A stretch of 64,000 bases of DNA, from positions 35,506,265 through 35,570,264 of the forward strand of contig NC_133232.1 of NCBI RefSeq assembly GCF_040436345.1, in the 5' to 3' direction. Shown here piece by piece: positions 56,001 through 64,000 of this stretch. The stretch's first letter is position 1. The number at the start of each line of letters is the position of its first letter. The DNA is from Pagrus major. Its lineage: Eukaryota > Chordata > Actinopteri > Spariformes > Sparidae. Below the pieces are notes generated by a model. That model saw only the letters and a list, made by a program, of their open reading frames with translations. It had not been told where the DNA came from and searched no databases. The translations under genes were made by a program, and so were the position numbers.

Positions 56001-56680
56001 CTGAATACATCTTATATTTTATCATGAAGCTCCTTAAGCTCCAGTCCATCTGTTCTGACCATCAGAGTTTATCAAGTGACAGAAAAACAGTTACATCATC
56101 TACGTTTATCTTTTCCATCTTTGAAATGACTTGTGCCAATCAACTCTGACTGACAGGCACTGATTTTTACAGTCTTTTATATATTCTCAAGAAAAGGTTT
56201 GACAACGAGCCATTTTTAGTCTAACAGAGCTTTGCAGTATGTGAGTGCACACAAATGAATTACAGTCTTTACAAACCTCAGCTTGGCCCAATCAATGGAC
56301 GTGCCATACAGAGATGCATGCACAGCTTGCATGGCTGCATCTTTCAGTTGGCTGAGCATTCATGTTAGTGGCCAAGGCTGACAGATTTTGCTTTCTGAAC
56401 AGCAATGCCTGAGTACACACCTAGTAATGGCGACTGAGAAGTATTGGATAGAAATCAGTTAGGCTGGCGGAGCATATGCCAAACATTACAGATCGTCACG
56501 GGGACAGCAGCGTCATAAAGGATCTGAAAACAGATTCTCTCCTCAGGTACTGGATGTGCATCAGTGACATATAGTCAGACATCACTCTCTCACCATAGTG
56601 GATTATACTCCCTGTATTCTCCCAATCCCTGTCACTCCCCCTCGATCTCTCTCACCCCTCCTGTGTCTTCATCTACTCAG

Positions 56681-56732
<52 letters not shown>

Positions 56733-56854
56733 GCTCCCTCTCCCACATTCTCAGACACACTGAACTATTCCTGCGTTACTGAAATGTCATCAGTGGGAGA
56801 AGAGAGAGAATAGATAATGACTACGCTTGGCCACTGCCATGGCAACTGTTTGGG

Positions 56855-56919
<65 letters not shown>

Positions 56920-57725
56920 AGCAGTGGGGTGCAGTGAGGGGAGGAGGAGGGGGGTAGAAACACAAACATTTGAAGTCATGTCTGTCACATGAGGTAAATC
57001 TGAGGCAGAGACAAAGGTGTGTTCTGCAGTACAGGACATCAGGATATGATGCTTCTGTATTATTTCAGGATTTCTTCAGAGGAGCACATTGAGTCAGATG
57101 TTGCAGTCCTCCTGTGAACACACATGCTCTCTCTCTCTCTCTTGCCTTTGCAACCACACTGAATCATTCATGTAGAGAAAACGCTGCTTGTGTGTGATTA
57201 TAAATAGTGATTCCACTTTGCACAAAGCAAACACTGCCCCCCTCCTCCATGAACGACAGCATCCCTCTGTTCCTGCACGAGTCTGCACTGAATGTCGCAA
57301 AGCCGCGCTGCGCTGCGCGCTACACTGTCTGGGTATCTGGACACAAAGGAGCGGACGTGAGCGCTGATGGATTCATGAGATCTGGACGCTTTGGGTTCGG
57401 CTCCTCACTCTCCGTGTTTCCCTCTCAGCCATCACGACAGGCGTGAAAGCCTCATCAAGCAGACAAAGACAGTCCAGCCCTCGCTGAGGCGGTTCACACC
57501 CCTCCGACTACCCAAACAGCACATATAGACGTGCACCCTTCAGCGGAGCGCTGACACTCACATGGACAAAGGAATTACCACAAACAGCTGCTCCTCTGTT
57601 CAGAAAGGGAAAGGCTAACATCTCTGCAGAGGCACAGCTGACACTGATAAAGAGTCTGTGTCAAACATGCAAAGAAACACTTTCTTACCCTTCTGGGTCT
57701 GCCCCTCATCCATGTCTTCTTCCAT
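40511..57725 (-). CDS. gpm6a: gpm6a, neuronal membrane glycoprotein M6-a (complete)
   Basis: M6a is a four-pass member of the PLP/DM20/M6 family at the neuronal surface that promotes filopodium, neurite and spine growth. Exons are 57689-57725, 45612-45804, 44981-45137, 43821-43974, 42921-42997, 42183-42248 and 40511-40663. The sizes 37, 193, 157, 154, 77, 66 and 153 bp give 837 bases in phase: 278 residues plus TAA, the human length. Exon 1 encodes [13 protein letters not shown]. Exon 2 has the palmitoylation-type cysteines CLECCIKC and helix 1. Exon 3 has helix 2 and [14 protein letters not shown]. Exons 4-5 have helix 3 and the large outer loop with its disulfide cysteines. Exon 6 has helix 4. 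Exon 7 ends [11 protein letters not shown] (57725-57723) has A at -3 and G at +4. The second teleost gpm6a copy, rather than gpm6b, is the realistic alternative. Confidence 0.97.
40664..42182 (-). other. gpm6a: gpm6a intron 6
   Basis: This 1.5-kb intron contains copy C of the AGGGCTGCAA-type repeat, a T-run near 41550 and no coding sequence. Confidence 0.9.
40749..41052 (+). repeat. Dispersed teleost repeat (AGGGCTGCAA type), copy C
   Basis: This is the best-preserved copy. Blocks include agggctgcaagtaacgatta, tcagaatacggtgaaaaatg, cccaagatgacgtcctcaga, caacccaaagatatt, catagaggagtaaagaaa and aaaatagttgacaatt. From memory this is a high-copy non-autonomous element in teleosts. It begins about 85 bp from the exon 7 acceptor. 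Confidence 0.9.
42998..44980 (-). other. gpm6a: gpm6a introns 4 and 3
   Basis: Intron 4 (42998-43820) and intron 3 (43975-44980) flank exon 4. I see no recognised repeats or RNA genes in either, only AT-rich sequence and a short G-run near 44503. Introns 5 (42249-42920) and 2 (45138-45611) are likewise featureless. Confidence 0.8.
46561..46591. repeat. (GT)n microsatellite
   Basis: About 15 GT units lie in gpm6a intron 1. Confidence 0.95.
47064..47113. repeat. (CTC)n imperfect microsatellite
   Basis: An imperfect CTC/CCT trinucleotide run in gpm6a intron 1 gives rise to a spurious proline-rich open frame. Confidence 0.9.
48899..49825 (+). mobile_element. Decayed hAT-superfamily transposon with BED-finger transposase remnant
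   Basis: The left end (cagtgcacgtgtcaaact) and right end (agtttgacacccctg) are inverted, sharing an exact 10-bp core GTGTCAAACT. Next to the left end are tcaggcctgagg and aaaatctggccca, characteristic of hAT elements related to the Charlie/SPIN group. Translated fragments match the N-terminal part of that transposase family: [18 protein letters not shown] near 49156-49209, [20 protein letters not shown] (a BED-type C-x2-C and H) near 49233-49292, and [19 protein letters not shown] near 49505-49561. Stops and frame shifts separate these pieces, and the catalytic core is absent, so this is an inactive, internally deleted copy. GAGTA occurs just outside each end and may be a degraded target duplication. 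Confidence 0.85.
51041..51076. repeat. (CA)n microsatellite
   Basis: About 18 CA units lie in gpm6a intron 1. Confidence 0.96.
52582..52658. repeat. (AG)n microsatellite
   Basis: A long AG run becomes imperfect after 52642. It is purine-only on the plus strand and lies in gpm6a intron 1. Confidence 0.96.
53020..53066. repeat. (TTTC)n microsatellite
   Basis: About 11-12 units of TTTC form a pure pyrimidine tract 360 bp from the AG tract. Confidence 0.96.
56682..56732. repeat. (CTGT)n microsatellite
   Basis: About 12 units of the tetranucleotide lie in gpm6a intron 1, about 1 kb from exon 1. Confidence 0.96.
56858..56917. repeat. (GT)n microsatellite
   Basis: An uninterrupted GT run of about 59 bp lies 130 bp from the CTGT repeat. 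Confidence 0.96.
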
Positions 57726-58300
57726 TGTGCTGGTTCTGTTTTTACAGCAACAAGATATATAAAAAAATGTGGCTGCAGGTTCAAAACCTTATTTGTTTTA
57801 ATGGGTAGTCCACAGAGCACTTCCGCTTCCCTTCCCTCTCCTCTCTCTCTCTCTTCGGGTCCCTACTGCGCGCTGAGATTGGCTGTCAGCTGTGGTTTCT
57901 GTCAAGCGTCCGTGCGATGCGAGGGGATCACTGAGTCTTTGTGGTGCTGTCCATCGCGAGCTGCTGTGGCAAGTGCTGAAAAACCTCCCTGGTTCCCGGT
58001 GGAGGAGGAGGAGGAGGAGGAGGGGAGCAGGGGGGCTGAATGGAGCAGAGGGTGGTCTCTCTGTTGGGCAGGAGAGCGCATGTGTGACGGGAGGAGGGAG
58101 GGGACATGCAGCTGAAGTGGCAGGTGTATGAAACATGCAGAATTAAGACAGAAGAGAAAGTGAGGAGATGATCCAGACCTTCAGGCTGGTTCATGTTCAG
58201 ACAGGGGTGTTCTCCAGTGTGTGTGTGGGGGTCACCATTTCTTACCAGGCTCACCGTAAACACCCCTGTCTCTCAGACAGAATGGTCAGGCCCGCGCCCC
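57726..58300 (-). promoter_or_regulatory. gpm6a: gpm6a 5' UTR and proximal upstream region (inferred)
   Basis: The bases immediately upstream of the gpm6a start codon should contain the 5' UTR and promoter. The stretch is relatively GC-rich for this window and includes a GAG trinucleotide tract (58001-58022) and pyrimidine-rich runs near 57835-57855. I see no convincing TATA box and cannot place the transcription start, which may use several alternative exons. Confidence 0.4.
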
Positions 58301-60726
58301 CCCCTGCACTGACTCTACTGCATTAACTCAACCTCTCCTTAAATAAGGGAGGAGGTGGGGGGACATCTGATTTCAAAATGGGATTCTCCTTATCTTATTA
58401 GTCATACAGATTCAATTATACGATCACCAAGGAGGTGTCACTGGGTTCTTATCATGTAAATGCAAACTGTATGTGTAGACAGTCTGCACGATGCTCACGC
58501 TGACTGATTTTAAGATTTAAACTCTTGGATTATTTGGTCTCCTATGGGGTTAAAGTTTTACAGTGTATGGTTTTATGAAAGACATTGCTACTTCTCCCCC
58601 AATATTCAGTGTTAGCTGATACACATTTAGTCATCGGTTAATTGCCTGAGAGTGTTTTGACACTGTAAAAGAAGACTTGCATGTTAAAGTACAGCATCAT
58701 GTATCTAGCAAGGTTGTGCAAAAGTCATAAGCAAGCAGCAGCTAATACACACACATCAATGCATGAGTCATAATTTAATAGGATACAGAAGTAATAACTC
58801 TGAAGGTGGCTAATAATTTCCATTGACACGGACCGAGGCCAAAGGTTAAACTACATAACTGATGTATTGACAAACTGAGCGACGGGAGGAATTAGAAGAT
58901 CGTTGAGGTACATTAAATTGCTTTGGTGTGAAATGTGCTGTATAAATAAAATCCTGACTTGGAGTACGGACAGATGGGTTCACGGATGGATGATCCGACA
59001 GGTGGATTAGATGAAACTTTAATGATCCCTGTGGGGAAATTGAGCTTCTGCTGCAGCAGAGAACTGGAGAGCAGTCAGGAAGGAAGTGAGTAAAGAGTTG
59101 TGAGGATGATATCAGTAACCACTCTGCCTTAAAGATATTGTAAATAATACAGCGATGGATTGGTTCATTGAAAGACCACATTGTGATTAATGAGAATTGC
59201 TTTTAGAGGGCTGGTTCAAATCATCAGAGCCTGCCTGCCTTATAGTTGAATAAGATAACGGATGGTGACGACCTGTAGCATTACTGATGCAGAAACGTGT
59301 TGAAGGATATCTTCTCATCCTTCACCTTGGTGTCAACCTACTGTGTGTCCGCCCTAAAAAAGCAACTTCATTTATAGGCTTTCTAGAAGAACCACACCGT
59401 GATCCTGATGATCCTCTTTGTGGTAATTATGCCTATATTTCAATATGGATGCAATGATTTATTGATGTTAAAATGTAACGCTTTATTAATGTTTAATCAC
59501 TTAATGCAACATCTTTAATTAATAATTCAATTAGCCTTCTGTGGCATATTGTCTAACCAAATGGTTAGCCTCCTGTGTGCAGTACATTGTGTGTCTGGTC
59601 TGATGGTGTGTTTGATGGTTTGTCAGCTGGTCGGTTCACCACTTTGCAAGCTGTAGTGTTTTCCACCTTGTGCCACGCTGCAACAGGATCAAGTTTTTAC
59701 CTCTGGTCAACAACATCCTCAAAAGTAGTTGACTACAGTCGTATGAACCATCACCTTTTAAAGGACCTCACCTCAGTCTGGCTGCTAGATATGCAAAAGA
59801 CCCTCTCCAGAGCCGGTGTTTGGTTTGTCCGTTCTGGACTCCAGTGTAATGAAATAACTCAATGAATCTCAGTTTCAGCTAATTATACATTTATGAAAAC
59901 ATTAATTTTATACTACATTTAAATTTGCAAATAGATTCCTCTAAACCCTCCACACTGGACCTCCTGGACTCCTGTTTCAGGGCGTGGAGCCTGATTGTTT
60001 CCTTTGGTCAACCCGTAGTGAGAAGAATACTTTCTTGAACTCGCAATAGACAAGTTTTCTGCTTTAACTTATCTTCATGAAGTAAACGTTGATTGTACAA
60101 TGTAAAGGCTTTAGACTAATGAAATGATCGGTGTTTAGATCGGTTCCATGTACAGCTCACTTTCATCTTGCTACCAGACACAACATCTCTCGAGAAAATG
60201 AACACCGACTGGCAATCCAGTCGGGCTGGCAGCATTTCTATCAGCTTTCATCTCTCCATTGTCGACTAAATTAATGAATAAACTCACGTTTTATTCTGCT
60301 TTGAGGAAAAAGGGAACGTTCCAGTTGTTTTTGTGACAGCTGCGCCGACAATAACAACTTGGAAACGCTAGAGGGGTGGAAGCAGTCTGTTTCCATTCTG
60401 AGTCGTGTGATTTTGCAAACTGGAAACAAAACAGGCTTTAGGCACAAACATGAGGGAAATGCTCGAACAGATATTTCTATCAGACAGAACTGCAGGAACC
60501 TGCCTTCACACATACTGTAGCAGTGTGGATCAAAGCAAATGTCTCCAGTTGATGAGATGTACTGACTTCTCTGCCTCGTTCTGTCTTAATCTATGCTGTT
60601 TATATCAGTGAAATAATATAAAATACTGGTGTTGACTGATATCCAACACCTACCTATTTAACCTTGTATCTTGTGTGGTAATTTCCTGCAGTTTTCAGTT
60701 GTAGTTGGTGATATAATTTTGTGGCG
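58301..60726. other. gpm6a upstream intergenic region, proximal part
   Basis: No gene is supported. A short block at about 59006-59046 (gatgaaactttaatgatccc followed by tgtggggaaattg) resembles the tail of common teleost retroelements. The rest is AT-rich unique-looking DNA. Confidence 0.6.
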
Positions 60727-61330
60727 GTGCTGGCAGTAAAATGCTTACAAGCAGCCCGACCTACATACAAATATAAAGAAGCAACATGTAAATCTAGAGG
60801 GGATGCCCAATGTCCGCTACATGGACAATAAACCAATAAACAAATGCCTCTTCAGGGGATAATCAAACTGAAATGTCTCCTACAAGCCCAGTGAAATTAA
60901 ATGTCAGACTGAAGGTGTATAGGGGCTTTAGGGTTTCAAGGGGATCCAGAACAAACCCAGTTTCCTCACTATAATGATGTGGAGCAGCCAAGAAAACCCA
61001 ACAGGGCCGAAACAGAGCAGAGTTTCTGGCTGCAGTCTAAGGGGATGAGGGTCTCAGTGGGTCAGGGACAGATCCACAATGAGTGTGAGAGCCACCTGGT
61101 GTCATTCCCCACCTCTTTAAAGCCTTCACAAAAGGGCGTTGTCACACCCTGATTGGCTGGGAGGGAAATGTCCCAATCTGCTTCCACTCCTCAATCAGGA
61201 GTCAGTCTCCCACCTGCACACAGGTGATCTGAATCACCTGCAATTAGTCCAGAGCGATTTTGAAAAATCAGCCCAAAACAAAAGGAAGATAGCAAATTGT
61301 CTCAAACAACGGGACCGCTACAGTTTGTAC
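60727..61330 (+). repeat. Dispersed repeat, copy 2 (fuller copy)
   Basis: This is the same family and orientation as 4018-4403, with about 190 extra bp (about 60831-61030) missing there. Shared blocks include acatgtaaatctagagg, tcagtgggtcagggacagat, gccttcacaa, agggcgttgtc, caatcaggagtcagtctccc and caggtgatctgaatcacctg. No coding frame is retained. The long inverted arms found around copy 1 are not seen around this copy. Confidence 0.85.
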
Positions 61331-64000
61331 ACTCCAAGTAAACACTGGAGAGTTTGAAGTAAACTCACATTTTGAGGTTAATGTGATATGATAAAACATT
61401 ATTCTGTCTGTAACGGGTCATTCTGCTACAAAGTGTTGTTGAGATACAGTATGATGATCCCTTCACTGTGTGTTGTTGTAATACTGAGTGTTGTAAATAC
61501 TGAACAGAGTGAATGCTGCGTATATGTAAGACTTTTTTTCTTTCTTGCTTTTGACCTAAAAGACATCCGACCTTTACCTTCCTGTTGGCATTGCCCTTTC
61601 TATTGTGAGTCTAATTCTAGCAGGTTCGCTCACGTCTCTTGAGGGAGAGCGGTGCAGTTTTGGGTATTGTGGTGACTTGCTCTCTCTGGACAGACGTATT
61701 TAAGCTCCACTTTTTCATTGTGCTTACTAACTTGTTAAAGTCAGGTTGTTGAAATGTGTCTGGTTTATTGAATCAGGTGGTTGTTTCCTGTGCCAGTCGT
61801 CATTAATCATGAAATACAAAATGAATCCCACTGTGTTCTCTTTATACTGTATTTGTATTTTTTTACTGAATGTTTTTGACCTAAATTCTTATTTCACACA
61901 AAAACATTTTGAGTATTGCTCTTTAATACACTGTTCTTATTCATACGACATTTAAGACTGTAAATAGCAGTAATGAAATGAAGTCTGTCAGTGAATGCTG
62001 AATTGTGTTCCAATCTAATGAATGATGTTTTAATATTTGTTTAAGTGGTATTGTTTGCATGTGGCACATAAATCTCATTTGCACTTAATTAGCTTCGTCT
62101 CCTGGGATTTTGAAAATGAAGAACAACAAGAGCCAGCAGCCTGGTAGAGACTAATGCATGGTAACTAAATTGGAAATATGTAAATAAATAAAAGCAGTTC
62201 ATTAGTGGATACTGAATAAATACATATAAATATTAGAATCTGACATGCACATGACTTTTCACACATTTACGTGCATGCCAACATACACACACACAAGGTG
62301 CCCCACCCTTCGCCTGGATAACATGGCCACACAGTAGCTTACCATGGCTTTGTTAATAGGGGTGGGAGATTTGCTGTGGGGGAATGAGGGAGGGCTTTTT
62401 TTTTTCTAGGGGAATCCTTAGCTTACAAAGACTCACAATCCCCCCTCCTGGCTAGGCGTGTTCCTGTCTGTGCTTCCAACAAGGCACTGACCCCCCCTCC
62501 CCCCGCTGCATCCCCTCGCCTTCGCCACCAGAGCTTCCTTCACACTGTGGGCACCAAGATGATGATAGGAACAAATCGGCAGATGGTGAAACACTTTCTT
62601 AGGGCATTTCAGGCTTCCTCGGTCTCTAAGACCAGTCGCCTGACATGTCAGATTTTTCATCACAAATTTGCTATCTTTGTTTTGTGCATGAATGCAATTA
62701 ATATTTATCATCACAAACAAACGTGCTTGCATAATTTTTTGTAGGCATGCACGTGCAGGTTAAAATCCTGCAGTCACTGCCTGTGCTCATGACCAACAGA
62801 AGGAGCCAAAGAAGCTCACAGTAAGCTTATTAATGTCTCCTGGTCGCTCTCCAGTATGGGCTTGCTAGTTGCCATAGCAACCAGGCCCTAGATATTGTTC
62901 AGCGAGAGAGAGGCGTGTGGACGAAGAATAAATATAAACATCACGACGTAACCATGGCAAGTGCTTTTTATGTAAAGCAGCCAATCTTATTTGTGATTAT
63001 TAGTGTTTACAATGGATTGTAAAAATTAATCTGTCGTACACAGTACATTTATTATTTTGCATTTGCATGGTATCTCCTGCAGCTGACTGTAGTTGTGCCT
63101 CAGAGTCTGTTTTGTTTTTAGTAAAAACCAGCGTATCCGAATGTGAGGCTCAACACTGAAAATCCAAATTCTGATGCTCATCACCCAGTGCCTGCAGAAA
63201 TCAACAGGCGTCAGTGCTCTGTGTCTTAAGTGCTGATGTGTGTTCACGCCCAGTCAGGCTGAGAGAAATCAAAAGACGCTGAAAGATTAAGGAGGTCAGG
63301 TTTTACAGCTCCAAGGAGGGAGGCAGGGAGAGAGGCTTCAACAGCCATTGACTACCAGGGAAAAAGGATGGGCTGCTTTCCAAGGGACCACGAGATATAT
63401 TATAGGCTGGTCAGATGTCAGATAGCCACACTTACCCCCATGAAGTGCTTGATAGATTGATATTTATAAAAGGGTTATGGTTCAACTTTTTGTTTCCAGT
63501 TTAGCACGGGCTCTTGTAATAGTTTATTTTTGCATTTGACCCAAATGTTTCGCTCCCCCACAACATGTTAAAGAGTCAAATTCCAGTGTATCACTATGGC
63601 AGCATTAAATCTAATGGTCATCTGTGGCTAATAGTCTGTTGTGGCTGTGCAGAGATCATATCACACAGCATTGTCCAATCTCTATTGAAAGCCCAGGCTC
63701 TTAGACCACATGAGAAGCCAGGCAGGCAGCCAGAAACACTTATCATCCCGTCATCCGTTTTTCACTAGCTTCACAGCTCAATTGTACTGTACACTGAGCA
63801 TCCACGAGTGCTGGGAGATTTGGGGCCAATGGAGTGATCTCAATCTAAGTGAAGCTGAGTGGCTCTGGCACCAGAAAAATACTGAATAATGTTCTCCACT
63901 AAGTACGCAAAAATAAATAGACAATGGAGAAAACAATATTATTTGTTTTGCAAATGTGTGTTATTCTTCTGCCACAGATTATCATGGTTAGAAATAAACA
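61331..64000. other. gpm6a upstream intergenic region, distal part
   Basis: No gene is supported. Two stretches look like candidate conserved noncoding elements by composition: 62060-62230 (TTAATTA-type homeodomain cores, ATTTGCA octamer-like motif) and 62830-62970 (X-box and flanks). No RNA gene is evident. Confidence 0.5.
62868..62881. promoter_or_regulatory. RFX-type X-box (gttgccatagcaac)
   Basis: The 14-bp imperfect palindrome gttgccatagcaac matches the consensus X-box bound by RFX transcription factors, with both half-sites complete. It lies about 5.1 kb upstream of the gpm6a start codon. Binding is inferred from the motif only. Confidence 0.6.

Larger units (their letters stand above)
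45805..57688 (-). other. gpm6a: gpm6a intron 1 (11.9 kb)
   Basis: This long first intron separates the 37-bp first coding exon from exon 2. It holds most of the microsatellites in the window (GT, CTC, CA, AG, TTTC, CTGT) and a decayed hAT transposon (48899-49825). The last few hundred bases next to exon 1 (57230-57600) are richer in CpG. No further coding exon is supported, although M6a genes are known to use alternative first exons and one could be hidden here. Confidence 0.8.

Noticed and set aside
57798..58136. Opposing 104- and 112-codon frames just upstream of gpm6a
   Set aside because: Both arise from low-complexity GAG/CTC sequence in the probable promoter and 5' UTR; neither has a plausible protein.
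59006..59046. Block resembling a retroelement tail (gatgaaactttaatgatccc)
   Set aside because: It is too short and lacks any adjacent element body, so it is noted in the intergenic entry and not called separately.
62433..62744. Small open frames on both strands near 62.5 kb
   Set aside because: They have low-complexity C- and G-runs, no domains and no splice partners.

Overview
This is a vertebrate nuclear genome window, almost certainly from a teleost fish and probably a percomorph. It has split genes with GT-AG introns, many dinucleotide and tetranucleotide microsatellites, and several repeats I recognise as typical of teleost genomes. Nothing prokaryotic or viral is visible.

Four protein-coding genes are supported. 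(1) Bases 1-1295, plus strand, hold the end of elovl6 (fatty-acid elongase): only the last coding exon, 853-1295, lies in the window. (2) Bases 11102-27763, minus strand, hold a complete egf (pro-epidermal growth factor) gene. I resolved 23 coding exons that sum to 3471 bases, an open frame of 1156 residues with two YWTD propellers, eight EGF-like modules and one membrane segment. (3) Bases 31352-37103, minus strand, hold lrit3, a photoreceptor synaptic adhesion protein with four coding exons and 639 residues. (4) Bases 40511-57725, minus strand, hold gpm6a, the neuronal tetraspan glycoprotein M6a, with seven coding exons and 278 residues. Its first intron is nearly 12 kb. All three minus-strand frames close exactly with compatible intron phases, so none looks like a pseudogene.

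elovl6 and egf are convergent, and lrit3 sits head-to-tail upstream of egf. That is the same order and orientation I recall for LRIT3-EGF-ELOVL6 on human chromosome 4q25. gpm6a comes next here, whereas human GPM6A lies elsewhere on 4q, so the lrit3-gpm6a spacer (37.1-38.6 kb) probably contains a rearrangement boundary. The four genes are functionally unrelated and do not form a pathway.

Noncoding parts: the elovl6-egf spacer holds a 1.27-kb element with long inverted termini (3829-5102) enclosing one copy of a dispersed repeat; a second copy is at 60.7-61.3 kb. Three copies of a teleost repeat beginning near AGGGCTGCAA lie at 11.6, 25.1 and 40.7 kb. A tRNA-derived SINE head lies in lrit3 intron 2, a decayed hAT transposon in gpm6a intron 1, and a perfect 18-bp hairpin in lrit3 intron 1. 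Bases 57.7-64 kb, upstream of gpm6a, have no convincing gene but carry an RFX-type X-box. I found no evidence of an undescribed gene system. The points most worth checking are egf domain loss and a changed processing site, two splice-site ambiguities, the nested repeats, the hairpin and the X-box.
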